Below, one piece after another: positions 1 to 11,163 of a stretch of 64,000 nt of DNA. This stretch comes from Ladona fulva (taxonomy: Eukaryota; Arthropoda; Insecta; Odonata; Libellulidae). The position numbers were made by a program, and so were the translations under genes. A model generated the notes under the pieces. It was not told the origin of the DNA and searched no databases. It worked only from the letters and a program-made list of their open reading frames with translations. The stretch's first letter is position 1. Each line of letters opens with the position of its first letter. The DNA is taken from positions 62,367 to 126,366 of the forward strand of contig KZ308670.1 of the NCBI GenBank assembly GCA_000376725.2, written 5' to 3'.

Positions 1-1540
1 TTATCGACAGAGAACCGAATGCGACATCTATCATCAAGCGTAATATTGCTCTCAGATTAACAGTAAAATTTTCCACATTGCTTTCATACCGAAGTAATCA
101 CAAACACTGAAATATCGATAAAGCGCCCTTCCATTTTAATGCAACCACCATTCACCACCAGTTATCATTTTCAATGAAACAAAATTTATATCGAAGATTA
201 ACTTTATATTTCTCTTACTTAATTCTTAGTAATTTCTTAAGAATCCACTAAGAATGAAGAAAAACAATTTGACAAAGTCAACAAATTAGGAAAATTAGTC
301 AAATTAATTAGTCAAATTTTGTTTCTTAATTCTTAATAAATTATGGAGATGTTCCAAGTATCGCTTGGTATGTTTCCTCAATCCTTTCTATCCTTCAAAT
401 ATATATTATGATCAATATTCTCTTTTGATCTCATGAGAATTCCTAACGTGTACATTCCTACCCATCTCATTCGTAATCCGTACGACTCAAAATTCCTCGA
501 TTTAGCTCCGTTTCCTCTCCTAACTCACGTCAGTAGCGCAGAGACTGTGGCACTATATGTACCGTATTATGATGACATATGAAATGACCGTACTGTTTCG
601 TTCTCGGAAATGCGGTTATTGCCGAGGAGAAGAAGATGTTTTCTTGTTTCGGCAGCGTTTATTCAAATAGTTCCTCTAAAATGAACATCTCTCGCGACTT
701 TTGCGTCACATTTTCCCCGGACGTTCTCAATTGCGTTGCAATATCCCTTTCTCTTTTTCCTAACGCCCTTCCGCAAATAGAGCTGGATAAACATGCGAGA
801 CCGGTCGAATAATTCTGAGAAATACGAAATTCGGCGTGCTACGCAACTGGGACCGACGGGATCGCTACTTTTAGGCTGGGTATCCGGGAGGGTCCTATAA
901 ATTACACTCCAAAAGATTTCGGGGAAAAATACATACAAAACAAACGCACGGCTTCCACTCCGGTATCTGAGGCCGCGTTCACGGAGTGTAAATAAAAATC
1001 CCGGAGCAGAACGTTATATCGAACACGCACGACGATTTACTATATCTCCTTGTCTAAGAGGAATTGAGAATACAGGCGAAAAACTGTGCGGCGTCGGTAG
1101 TATTGATCTGCGGAGAGAACAGATACGTTGCTGTATTTTCCAAAGACCTCAATGAATCGAGAGAAAAGATATATATTTATCTTGGGCGCTGATAAGGAAT
1201 CTGAGCAGCCAATGGTCAAGGTGAGAATAAATAAGGATAAAATATAGTAGGTGGAATGGAAGTTAAATTACGAAGTGTAGATAAGAAGTATACCAGTATA
1301 ACTTACGTATAAGTAATATCAACTACAAATAACTAAATAACTTCTTCACTGTCCAACTCTTTCTCAACACCATAACGGAGAAATACCGTTGAAGCAGCTA
1401 ATTTTAAATTAAACTAGGCTTGAATTTACCGTAATCGTTACTCGTTCCTTACGAAAACGGTCCTAAGAATTTCCTTTTATTATGTATTTATTTATTTACG
1501 TATTGTAATAAACTGATTTTCCTTGTAGATATGTAAGGTG
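1..1540. other. Gene-free AT-rich DNA with a GC-richer patch
   Basis: No recognisable exon, RNA gene or transposon. About 1-530 is strongly AT-rich, and about 530-1110 is visibly richer in GC and CpG. The open frame on the minus strand at 663-938 has no family resemblance that I can recognise. Nothing else stands out apart from the small tandem duplication at 293-318. Confidence 0.6.
293..318. repeat. 13-bp perfect tandem duplication
   Basis: The unit aattagtcaaatt occurs twice head to tail (293-305 and 306-318) without mismatch. This looks like simple replication slippage in AT-rich DNA. Confidence 0.8.
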
Positions 1541-1554
1541 ACAATGCCCTTGAC

Positions 1555-1640
1555 AAGACTGGTATTGTCTGTGAGATCCCTACTCTTACAGCTCACAGCG
1601 ACCCAGGGTTCGAGTCCCGATCCCACCAGACTTTTTTCAC
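1555..1640 (+). repeat. tRNA-derived SINE fragment (B-box visible)
   Basis: A Pol III B-box-like motif, ggttcgagtcccgatcccac, lies at about 1608-1627 and is followed by cagactttttt. That is the 3' half of a tRNA followed by a SINE-like body. The T-arm pairing is imperfect and no clean A box or acceptor stem can be drawn, so this is a decayed SINE head and not a working tRNA gene. A similar 'cttcgagtccc...cagactttt' arrangement recurs at about 1908-1934. Confidence 0.5.
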
Positions 1641-1884
1641 GTTCGTATCCTCTCTAAAATTTTTTTCTAGGTGCACACCTTTGAGCGGCACCTTAACCCC
1701 TTTTCCTCTGTTATCCTTTAGGGGATACTCCTTTCCACAGCTTAGTATGGCCGTAGCCTCAGCGGACACGTGGCCGTGGACGATTTCACACAGCCGGACA
1801 AAACCACATCGCCCTTGCTTACGAAGTCTCCCGAGAGGCTTGCTTAAGTGTTCTGGCCTGAAGTCCCAATGAATAGAGCAAACG

Positions 1885-1940
1885 ACACGCAATTGGTAAA
1901 TCCTGCTTCGAGTCCCGGTTCAGTCAGACTTTTCATATCC
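1885..1940 (+). repeat. tRNA-like SINE fragment
   Basis: The sequence attggtaaatcctgcttcga followed by gtcccggttcagtcagactttt resembles a tRNA T-arm region running into the same 'cagactttt' body seen near 1625. The B box is degenerate (cttcgagtccc). Probably a second, more decayed copy of the same SINE type. Confidence 0.4.
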
Positions 1941-2087
1941 GTTAGAATTTGGAGACTTAAAGTTCGATTGAGAAGTAATTCAGAGTTTTCCCTAGTGTTG
2001 ATATAAAGTGTAGCTGGAGGAAAGTTATGTAAATGATTGTTTCACGAGTAAAAGGTATTGCAAGCATGACGTAAAAAGTTTTGTGAA

Positions 2088-2155
2088 AAACAACTCAGTT
2101 GGTTAGAACGGCTTAGTATATCCGTGTTCGAGTACCATCTCGATCTTTTCTCTTT
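2088..2155 (+). repeat. tRNA-like SINE head with A- and B-box-like motifs
   Basis: The stretch ctcagttggttagaacg (about 2094-2110) looks like a tRNA D-arm and A box. About 20 nt later, gtgttcgagtaccat looks like a T-arm and B box. The spacing is too short for a complete anticodon arm, so this is a shortened tRNA-derived SINE head and not a functional tRNA. Confidence 0.5.
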
Positions 2156-2392
2156 TGGTACTTTGTCTAAAATCGACTACAGCTTCATTGGAAAAGTTAC
2201 TCTCTTAAATTTTTTGTCTACCTAATAGTGTAGAGTGAGTCAACCATTTCATTGAAATAGTAGTCGAAAAATATTTCTATAAAATTTCATATTCCCATTC
2301 CAAACACCAAAAAGGACAGAATTAAGAAAAGTAGCTTTGCTAACGTAGGAGTGCTCCTGGAAAAAAAGGAATATCACCACTAGTTAAGAAAT

Positions 2393-2478
2393 GGACGTGA
2401 CTGAGACTCAAACCCAGATCTCCCACTTCCCTAGTGTATGCTGTATCCGCGCCAATTATCATGCAGAGCAGTCTCGAA
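2393..2478 (-). repeat. tRNA-like SINE fragment, minus strand
   Basis: Read on the minus strand, an A-box-like segment (attggcgcggatacagc) is followed about 30 nt later by a B-box-like gggtttgagtctc. The order and spacing match a tRNA-derived SINE head. The motifs are degenerate and flanked by unique sequence. Confidence 0.45.
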
Positions 2479-2789
2479 AATTTCTTAAGCTAGTTTTGCC
2501 ATCAAAGATCGATTGCTGAATTCTTCCAGGCGGGAAGAATATCTTGGCTCGAGAACATTTTTCTTTACAATTGAATCCGACTGTTATATATATTTATTAT
2601 TCCGACCGAAGTGAACTCATAATTAACATGCGATTTATTTTATTTCAAGACCGAGCTATTAAGATATTAACAATAAAATGTTCTGTCAATGAGATTCTAA
2701 ATATGTCAAGGTAAAGGGGAGAAAAATCTATGATCAGGGTTGGTAATAATTTGCAAATCATTCAAAGATGAATAGATGTGAATATATCA

Positions 2790-2835
2790 ACAAGTAAGGG
2801 ACTCGAACCCATACCTTCCCTTTTCCGAGCAGATG
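2790..2835 (-). repeat. B-box fragment of a tRNA-derived SINE, minus strand
   Basis: The minus strand reads ggtatgggttcgagtccctt, a good B-box and T-arm match. It lies back to back with the plus-strand tRNA-like segment at 2881-2955. The 5' half is not convincing. Confidence 0.4.
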
Positions 2836-2880
2836 TTTACTGGTAAATAAATGGCATCCTACAAACAGAGTGGATTTGAT

Positions 2881-2955
2881 TCGGCATGCTAATTTAGTAG
2901 TTAAAGCATCTTCCACAAATGTGAAGGACCTGCGTTCGAATCTCAGTAACGTCAA
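2881..2955 (+). repeat. tRNA-like sequence (SINE head or tRNA pseudogene)
   Basis: This is the best tRNA-like fold in the cluster. A D-arm-like segment (tttagtagttaaagc) is followed by an anticodon-stem-like pair (cttc ... gaag, about 2909-2925), then a T-arm and B box (gcgttcgaatctc). The acceptor stem is not clean and there is no convincing terminator, so a SINE head or tRNA pseudogene is more likely than a functional tRNA. Confidence 0.45.
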
Positions 2956-3189
2956 TGTATTTCATTCAGTTTATTTTCCAGTTTAAATGTGCGCACTTTA
3001 CGATTTAAGTATTTCCCTCCAATCTTATCTTTAGCTATATAATCATCTATTTACAAGAAACAGCCAACCGAGTGTCCTAGTGAATCTGGAAGAGTTGGTA
3101 GCCCCACACACGACCCATAGATACTTGGCAGTGGTTAACCGTCCGTTAACTTGAGTGCATCTTGTTTTCTCTGGGGGCGGCCAAGACTC

Positions 3190-3740
3190 TAGCAGAACGA
3201 CTATATGTTGGAGGTTGATTTTTGCGGGTGGAAGTCGGTGTTATCGACATTAAGCCCCATTTATTTTCCTTACAGTTCTTTTTCTTTTGCAGTGACGCGA
3301 GTCGTTCCTTGGGGACGCCGAAGCCAATGCATCGCTCTTATTGGAGGGGCCTTGGATCTCGCCGATGTAGCAAACGGATTTTACGCCTCGGAGGGAATGG
3401 GGGAGAGTGGGAGAGGGGTGGCGGGGAAGGGATATATTTCCGAAGTTGGAAAGCAAAATCGCAGAATAAGAGGTAAAAATAAAATTCGTAACGGAAATTC
3501 AGTGGAAGATTGGGAACGGGGAATGGGTGTGGGTAAGTTGATGACAGGGAAAGAGGAGTATTTCGACCCAATCGGCACACCGCGATTTGTAAATGAGCCC
3601 CAGACGTGTAATGTAGCCGTAAAGGTTCATTTACGGCGTGTTTCGAACATTTTTGTCCCGTCGCAATCACTCGAGTTTAATTGATTGCCGCGGACGGGAA
3701 ATGGATTTCTCAGCTTTCGTTCCCTTATGATTGGAAAAGA
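3190..3740. other. GC-richer block with overlapping open frames, probably non-coding
   Basis: This block is markedly richer in G and C than its surroundings and holds a 159-residue open frame (3205-3684, plus). Other open frames of 65-110 codons overlap it in several frames on both strands. That pattern reflects low stop-codon density and not selection on one frame. The 159-residue product has no recognisable domain and contains low-complexity Gly, Lys and Arg stretches. I see no splice-site arrangement that would make it an exon. A regulatory or merely GC-rich patch is as likely as anything. Confidence 0.4.
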
Positions 3741-5019
3741 TTTTCTCCGGGTTTCACGTGAGGGAATAAAGGCGCAAAAAATATCTCAAACTTTAATGAA
3801 AGCTCTGTCTTCATCTTATATCCGAAGGAGAATTTTTTACTTGATAACATTTCAAGGATATACCGAACTGAATCAGGCATAGGTGCAGTAGTTTGGAAAT
3901 TAATTTATCGTATGTATATCTCTCATATGTTTACCAATTATGACTGAAACGATCGTGGATTTCAGATTTACAGTACCATTTTCAAGTTGAAACCAAATTT
4001 GCGCAGACTGGGATTGTTTCATGAAGGTACAAAAGTATATGAGAGAAAAATGGGGCTGAAAAGTGTCAATTAGCATGCTCACTCGTCTGTGAAAGGCACG
4101 AAATGCTGGAGGAACAAAGATGGCTATTTGTAGACGTGTTTTCATGCCCACCTTGTTATGTGGAAGAAAACGTAAGCGGCAGGAGAAACTCAAAGGCGAA
4201 CTGAGTGCCGTTGAAGTTGATTAAATGAGTATGTGGGGGAAAAGCGAGGAGAAATAGCGAGATACTTTTTAAGGATAAATGAATGTCGGAGAAACTCGGG
4301 GAGTTCGCTACAAAAGAATGTGTTACAACGGATCCGAGTTGTCGAAAGAACGTGAGAAAGATATTGGGTATAAATACAGAGGGGATATATGAAGGAAAAA
4401 GAGAGGAATCTGGTGCGACGGCATCCATTATGGATTATTCGGAAACGGAGATTAAATTCTACGTTCTTCGTTTGTTAATGTAAAATGAAGAAAAAGAAAG
4501 ACGCGAAAGAAATAAAATCACAGATTCTCTTAATTGCATTAAGAATTAATTATCTTAGTTCAATTAATTAGGAGCACTTCTTAATTCACAATTTTGATTA
4601 ATTGTTACGATTATAACTGTTAGATTTACATACAATATACGTTTAGACTTTGTGTTCAGTAATCATACTTCACTGAAACATTAAATCAATAGACTGTAAA
4701 CTCACAAGACACAACGGTAGTAGATTTTTGCCTAGAGAAATGCGTATATTGAAATAATACTACTATCTTTGGGGAAAAACATGATTTTTGTCTCCTTCGT
4801 TTGCAAAGAGTGTTCCTTGTTTTAAATGTTTCACCCAAAAAAATTAATTGCATAATCTTTATTAGCACAGAATTGCACTTAACGATATCCTTTGTTTAAC
4901 ATAATTTACATATTCCGTAATTAGGATTAATTTTAATTTTCCGAAAAAGTTTAATTTTTATTACCTTTTTTATGAACTGGAAGAGAGTCGAATAAATTAA
5001 GAAACGACAAAGAGTTAAC
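3741..5019. other. Gene-free AT-rich DNA
   Basis: No gene or transposon was recognised. The frames at 3900-4483 are short, lie on both strands and lack known motifs. Confidence 0.6.
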
Positions 5020-5037
5020 ATTCACTAATACCTTCTA
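5020..5037 (+). repeat. Left target-site duplication of the 5.1-kb foldback
   Basis: Eighteen bases (attcactaataccttcta) repeated exactly at 5264-5281. The last base could equally belong to the inverted arm. Confidence 0.8.
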
Positions 5038-5263
5038 ACAGAAGTCACAAAATCCAGAAAACCACAAAAAACGGGAAGTTGAGCCTAACGCGCGTTTCGC
5101 ACTCCCTGAGTGCATCTTCAGAGGCGTGATAGTGACTGGTCATCACGCCTCTGAAGATGCACTCAGGGAGTACGAAACGCGCGTTAGGCTCAACTTCCCG
5201 TTTTTGGTGGTTTTCTGGATTTTGTGACTTCTGTTACACTTTGCCACCAGCGGCACTCCATTT
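5038..5263 (+). mobile_element. Foldback (snapback) element with 18-bp target duplication
   Basis: Two 94-nt inverted arms (5037-5130 and 5142-5235) differ at only two positions and enclose an 11-nt loop. A one-sided 28-nt tail (5236-5263, containing ttgccaccagcggcactcc) follows the right arm. The whole unit is bracketed by a perfect 18-bp direct repeat, attcactaataccttcta, at 5020-5037 and 5264-5281, which I read as the target-site duplication. Each arm contains ctgaagatgcactc ... cgaaacgcg. That motif resembles those found in Penelope-like elements, and its core partly resembles a hammerhead ribozyme. There is no coding capacity. The long, clean target duplication argues for insertion by a retro-type mechanism and not for a typical DNA-transposon MITE. 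Confidence 0.75.
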
Positions 5264-5281
5264 ATTCACTAATACCTTCTA
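5264..5281 (+). repeat. Right target-site duplication of the 5.1-kb foldback
   Basis: Exact copy of 5020-5037, lying immediately after the 28-nt asymmetric tail. Confidence 0.8.
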
Positions 5282-7760
5282 TTGAACGTTAACCCTACAC
5301 TATTCTTCATCTGATGTAGAAAATCACAATTTTACTGTTATTATAAAGCATATTTGTAGTATAAATTTCTTTGAAAATTCGACTTCGAGCCTTGTGGAGA
5401 AAATTTTGTATTGTGAGATGCAGCTTAATCAAGTTTCAGTTCATATTGTTTTGCGTATTTTAGTTAATGTATTAAAAATGTGTTGGACAGGATGAACGAG
5501 CTTAATAACGAACATTTTAAACTCTAAAAATGAATATGTAGTTAAAATTAATGTTAATTGGGCTTTCTGAAGCATAGATTGATTTTCGATGCATTTTTAG
5601 GTAGTAGCTCGGCCATGTAATGGGAAAAATGCAACTTTTGAGAATCAATGAATTGTAAAGAAATTTCTACCAAAGTAAAATCAACAGACTAATTTACCTT
5701 TAATGGTGGCATATTGAATCTTTTGCTAAATGCTCTCAAAATCCTGGCTTCAATGGTAATGATTCTATTCCCAGAGATTGTCCCCATGTCCTATCTATCT
5801 TTCATAGCCTTCGAATTCACATTGTAATGCATGTCTGCTCTCCGTCTAACAACCCCTCACATTTCTCCAATCCTCCACCAGCCTCCACTTTCTTCTCCCA
5901 CACGTGCCCACGCTCAATAGTCTTTGCGTTCCATATGCCAATTCAGCTGATTTTCATTAAAACCGAGTTGAGACGTAGAATACTTTTGTTTGAGGAATTT
6001 TGAAAGCACCGGCATCAGTAGATGGAAAATGGTTGTCAATAATGAAGGTTAATTAAAATTAATAATTACACCCGGAAGCTTATGTACTGCAAATTATTTT
6101 GACGTTTCGCGCGTGAAAGTGCATAATTTCAGTCTTCTCCTGCAATTGGAATAACTGTAGGAAGCATTCAAATGGAGCCTGACCGCGACACACGTTACAG
6201 ACAACGTGCTGTGATTGAATGTCTGTGGGTGGAGAAAGGATAGGTAGGGAATATTCACAAACGTTTATGTAAAGTCCATGGAACATCTGCAGTCGATTGA
6301 AGTACAGTTGGCTTCTGGGTATGAACGGCGAGTGAATCAGAAGGCAGTTGAAAGTGAAAACCTGGGTCCGCAACCAGAGCGAGGACTGGTACCGACAGGG
6401 CATACATGCCCTAGTGAATCGCTGAAGAAATGCAATAGAACTTAAAGGAGATTATGTGGAATAATAGATTGAGGTGGTAAATATGATTCTTTTATATTTC
6501 TAAATTTCATTTTTATAGAATATATAGTTTTTGAGAAAAAAATTTGGGGCATTACATTTGACCGGCTCTCGTATATACTAGAGAGTTAAATTATGTTAAC
6601 TTAAAAGGCATTATAAACTATATTAACCTGAGCAATAAACATCTAAGCATTACACTCTGTTTCTCCTTGTACTATTTCTATACCTTAGGTTACCGTATTC
6701 TGATGGTAACAAATCGGGACTCATCAAATTCGCAAGTAAAACCGATACGTAACCGGTACGTTTCCTTAAAGCTTGAATTGATTTCATATGATTTTAAGAC
6801 AATGCGTGCAGCATAGTTTGCGATCCTTCATTTCCTAAGGAAAATGTGTATTCAAATGTATTTTATCGATGAAATCTTCGAAACTTGCACTGTATATTTT
6901 TTTCTCCGAGTTTCCCCAACAGGACGGGAAAGCTGAAAAATTGACCACGACCATTCCTTAAAACCGGGACAATCCCGGGACGTATAGTAAGCCTACGTAT
7001 ACTCATAATTTCTCGTCATGAGAATTATGTTGTTGTAACCATGCCTTTTCTTCTCCTCTAGGTAACCCATTCCACCATTTATGTCATCAAACAACTTCTT
7101 TTCCCATGTCTTCCTTCTACTTCTTCCCTCAATAAAATGAAACAAATAAATGAAAATTTTCCTCAATCAAATTAGCATATGATCTGATATCTGTAGGGCA
7201 AAAGTATGTAATAATTTCAAAATTGGAATACTGTGTGACCACTTGATACTTAACAATAGGCAAACGCATAAGGGTAAATGTGCAAATACTAGATTATTTT
7301 TATGATGAAGTAGTGCCGCTAGAAGTCCTGTGTTTTACGGTGGTGTTTCCTGAAGGACTGTTATGCCCGGAGAATATCTTTCGGCATATAAAGAATGTCT
7401 CACATTAGCATGAGAATAGTCACTGAATTTAAATAGTAACTCTCGACGTGCTTTACTTTCTATTTCAGCGTTTTTGGGACAACTGGAGTTTCAGAATACA
7501 CTTCGATTCCCCCTTTCGTTTTTTGCAGACTTCGAGAAATGAAATTTGCAATAAATAAAGGTTAAATAACGCAATTACTGCTCAATGAATTNATTTATTC
7601 CCTATGGTAGTATTCTCAATCCATTTCCTTCCTCGACCCAAGTACGAGTCACTCTCGCGTCTTCCTAAAGTGATGTATGCGTTGTCTTCAGCCTAAATCC
7701 TCATAGAAAAGCTAGAATAACAGGACAATGAAATATGCCACTATTAACCTTCCGAACTCC
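5282..7760. other. Gene-free DNA
   Basis: AT-rich unique-looking sequence with no recognisable gene or element. It includes a pyrimidine-rich patch around 5840-5930 and an ambiguous base at 7592. The minus-strand frame at 6080-6403 (107 residues) has no motif I recognise. Confidence 0.6.
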
Positions 7761-7799
7761 ATATTAATTTGAAATTTTGTGAATATTGGGGCCATATAT

Positions 7800-8035
7800 T
7801 TGTTTACCTCTTTGTATTTACAATTTGTATCTACTATTTGTTGCATTTTTCTTGTACTTATATTTGCCAGATTATTTCGATATTTTGATTTCTTTTTTAG
7901 ACTATAGTAAATTTTAGTAATTTATGTTTGGTCATTAATGGAATATTGTAACCATGTAATATTTCCAGATGTTAGATGGAAATGAGGCCGTTTTAGCCTA
8001 ACCTCGCCGTGAGGGTAAATCATAATAATAAATAT
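7800..8035 (+). mobile_element. Possible 3' end of a non-LTR retrotransposon
   Basis: The segment ending around 7985-8035 (gaggccgttttagcctaacc, then a gtgagggtaaat motif) runs into a short aat-rich tract. That resembles the 3' untranslated tail and microsatellite end of many arthropod LINEs. No upstream coding sequence or target duplication was found, so this rests on overall appearance only. Confidence 0.3.
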
Positions 8036-8319
8036 AATGATTATCAAAACGCTGAATGAGCTTTTTTAAGCACTCATAAGATTTTTTTCTCCCTTCCCAC
8101 AAACTCTAAATGGTAATCTTAGGCCCGGAGATAAAGACCGTTTACCCCAAGACACACTGTGAATCCTTTCTATTACAAACATCCCTTTCGATTATGCTCG
8201 TGAGAACAACCGTCCTTCGCGATCTTCTATTAGCGTACAGCACTAGCAATCGAAGTACGAAAAACTGTAATAGAGGATTTCTATATTGGCCTTCAATTTA
8301 TTGCTTCGCATAATTTAGA

Positions 8320-9660
8320 CGGAGAAGCGGAAAAATATCTCCTCGGCATTCGTAATAATTAGGGCTGTGGATTCGGGCCGCCGCGCTACACTTGATTTAT
8401 GAGATCAAATAAACTTAATATCGAATTTAGTTCGAGATAGTGGAACGGAGGAAATTCCGATTGGCTGATAAACCAGCGGAAGGCTTTAATTAATCGGTGC
8501 TCTCGGATTCTATTACTCTCCTCGAACTATCTTGAATCCACTTCCGCACCGATCCGGAAATCTAATATCTTAATTATAATTCACTATCGATTACCCAGCC
8601 TTCGCTCCCTTTTAAATTAGATTGCATATCACTTCTACACCCGCCTTTTCCATCTCTTTCGCTCTCCAAAACCCTCGTCAAATCCTATTTTTATCCTTTG
8701 GAGAAATCCGCTCACGCCAACTGCCTCCCTCCCCCATTACCCTGCCCCGCCCCTCCCGCCTCTTGCACACAGCCTCTTGCTCTCTACCTGTAAACCGCCC
8801 GCCGCAAGAAGCCTTTTCTCCACTTTCTGCACAGCATACGTTTTTGCTCCCTTTATTAATGCATAACCTCCATTAGGAGAGGGCAGCTCACATCCCTCCG
8901 TTCCGTCACCCCTTGTCTCGCTTAATTTCCCCACTCCCCCCGCCTCCCCGCTTTTTTTCCCAATTTCCCGCCGTTGTCATATTTTTATACCCAGGCACAC
9001 TGTGCTTTCCCGCTCAAATCAAATGCAAACGGTCTCTCCGCCATCTTCCACCGGCGACAACTCTTATCCTACATTCCTCGCTTTTACCCGCCTCAGCCAT
9101 TTTCCTTGCCTCGCACGAAAAAACTTAATTGAAACCGAAATGGTTTTTATTTTCATTATGCCCACGTTTTTTTCTTCGGTTCTCATTCGAGCAAGTTTCT
9201 CCATTTCCACTCTTTTCCTTCCCACGCTCAATTTATCCCCGTCTCGGCATTCCTATTTTCTATCGTTTTTTTTTCACGCTGCGCGGGTTTGTATTCTGTG
9301 TGTTGTACCCCTTCAATTTTTCTTCCGTAGTTCAATTTTGAGCCTCTCCCTCCCACTCGGGTACTTCGGATTTCTCCCGTTCCGCGGCGGAATTAATTAA
9401 ACGCCGGTGTAACAGAATTTGAATTAAAAGGACGCGCGAATTTCATTACCCGATATCGAAACTTTAGAATTTTCGAATATATTATTTCTGATTAGGATGG
9501 GAGTCTTTGAGGAGGAATTGCCAGATTGATTTCGCCCTCCGATTTGCAAAGCTGTCCGTATCCGTTTGCGGTGGTCCCATCCGCGTTTTTAATTAAGATA
9601 CGGTTCGATCAAAGTCGCAGACAGTCGAATTTTTTCCTCGAATTCCGGAGAAGCTCGTTT
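8320..9660. other. GC-richer gene-free block, possible regulatory sequence
   Basis: About 1.3 kb of higher-complexity sequence with pyrimidine-rich runs (about 8640-9350) and several attaattaa-type, homeodomain-like core sites (for example about 8488-8494 and 9390-9400). The open frames here (8622-8876, 9002-9400) are rich in Ser, Pro, Leu and Phe from the pyrimidine bias and show no domain. I see no exon. A cis-regulatory role is conceivable but not demonstrated. Confidence 0.35.
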
Positions 9661-10308
9661 CTGTTAGTGACTTGATTGCATGCATTTCTCCTTGATATGC
9701 ATCTTAGACATAAGCTTAAATATCTTTTGTTTAAAGAGAAGGAATGAACATACATTTTACATATTTCAGTGTGCACCCAGGGAAGTCCAAAGGATAAATG
9801 GAGGTGAAATGATCCGACGAGACTGGGAAACCCGATTCTTTTTGTTTATTCGTGGATGTTCTTACTAAATCAGTCATCGGGTCTGTCTAATACTCTATCA
9901 TATTTGGTTATGAAAAAGATGAAATATTGAACAAAAAACACAATGGACCTATTCCATCGGTAAGAAATAAGGCAGGACCGAAATTAATTCATGGTTGCGG
10001 AGTTCAATAAAGGAATATGTATAACTTAAAATTAAACTGGATAAATAACGAAAACTAGAGTTAGCATAGTTAACACAAATTAACATTTTAAGCATCATGG
10101 AAAACATTTGAATGCAGTTAGAATGACCAATCGCTAGTGATTGAATCTTGATCGCAAAAAAATTAGCAAAATTATTATAAAAAGAAAGAGATAAGGGTCA
10201 TATTTTACAAGGTACTGTTTTATAAACGTAAACGCTTTTCTAAACTCCTTATATTCATATAATCCAGAGTAGTTCACATCAGAGTTAAATTTAAGGTACA
10301 TACATCCA
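9661..10308. other. Gene-free AT-rich DNA
   Basis: Nothing recognisable in this stretch before the SINE A fragment. Confidence 0.6.
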
Positions 10309-10410
10309 TTCAATGGAAGCGGTCCCGGGTTCGATTCCCGGTGGGGACTACGTGCGAAATGACCTAAGCTGTCGAAGCACTGTTAACAACACTACTACTA
10401 CTACTATTAA
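10309..10410 (+). repeat. SINE family A, 5'-truncated copy
   Basis: It starts inside the tRNA-like head, with ggttcgattcccggtgggg-like B-box sequence at about 10328-10345. The body (acgtgcgaaatgacctaagc, tgtcgaagcactg) follows, and the copy ends in gttaacaac and an (act)n tail at about 10390-10405. The same body and tail occur, in opposite orientation, at 24681-24813, so this is a dispersed family. The A-box half is missing, consistent with 5' truncation of a retroposed copy. Confidence 0.75.
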
Positions 10411-11163
10411 TATTTGAAATTTTAAAGAATGAAATAAAACATGTTATTTTTGAAATTTGTTATCCAATTTATCTAATGATAATGTTACTGCCCTAACAAA
10501 TGCCATAGTAGCAACGGTTGAATCCTTGCAGAAACCTTGCTGTTACTTAAGATTGAACGAAGTCGGAATCCCTAGCCGCCTTTCCAATCTGGAAAGTAAC
10601 TCAAACGTCTTTAAAACTCTGTTTTCATCTGTGCATAGATTGCCACTGCTCCACGGTGCCTTTCATTTGCACTCAATTTAGCTAACCTTCGAGTGAATTT
10701 GCAGCAGATGCGGAGGCAAGGGAAGAGCGTGGCCTTTCTCTGATTCGGAATAGAAATGGAAGAGGAAGTTAGGGAAGTATTAAAAAAGAGGCATTGAATT
10801 GGGAAGGGGATTTCCCTCCTTGATGCGGCGAGATTTAAGTCACTTCACGGGTGAAGAGAAGAATTCCGCATTTGAAAGAATCAATCGATCCGTAAGGGCT
10901 AATAAGGGGTTCGATTGGGGATTCGTTCGATAGTAAACAATCCCTTTTCGCAGAGGTAAGATTGGACAGCCTTCCATTGACTCCGCCAATTTCACTTCCT
11001 TCTGCCGCCCGCGGCGGGAATTATGGGACAGCATGACGGCGCCTATTTGGCCGCGCTTTTAATTCTCAAGGATTGAAACTTGGGAATGCAGGAAATGGAA
11101 AGGCTGCGGCATTGTATAGTGAAAAGCATTGCCTGTCTGTTAAGTAATCATCCTGGAGGCTGT
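10411..11163. other. Gene-free DNA with a GC-richer patch
   Basis: About 10680-11060 is richer in GC than its flanks but has no recognised gene. The remainder is plain AT-rich DNA. Confidence 0.5.

Noticed and set aside
2881..2955. Functional tRNA gene
   Set aside because: The B box and an anticodon-like stem are present, but the acceptor stem does not pair and no Pol III terminator follows. SINE head or pseudogene is more likely.
3205..3684. 159-codon open frame as a possible gene
   Set aside because: Overlapped by open frames in other frames and on the other strand in a GC-richer block. No recognisable domain, splice context or codon pattern.
7320..7400. Structured RNA from two small hairpins (agtcct/aggact and tatgcc/ggcata)
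   Set aside because: Six-base stems are expected by chance and no other RNA signature is present.
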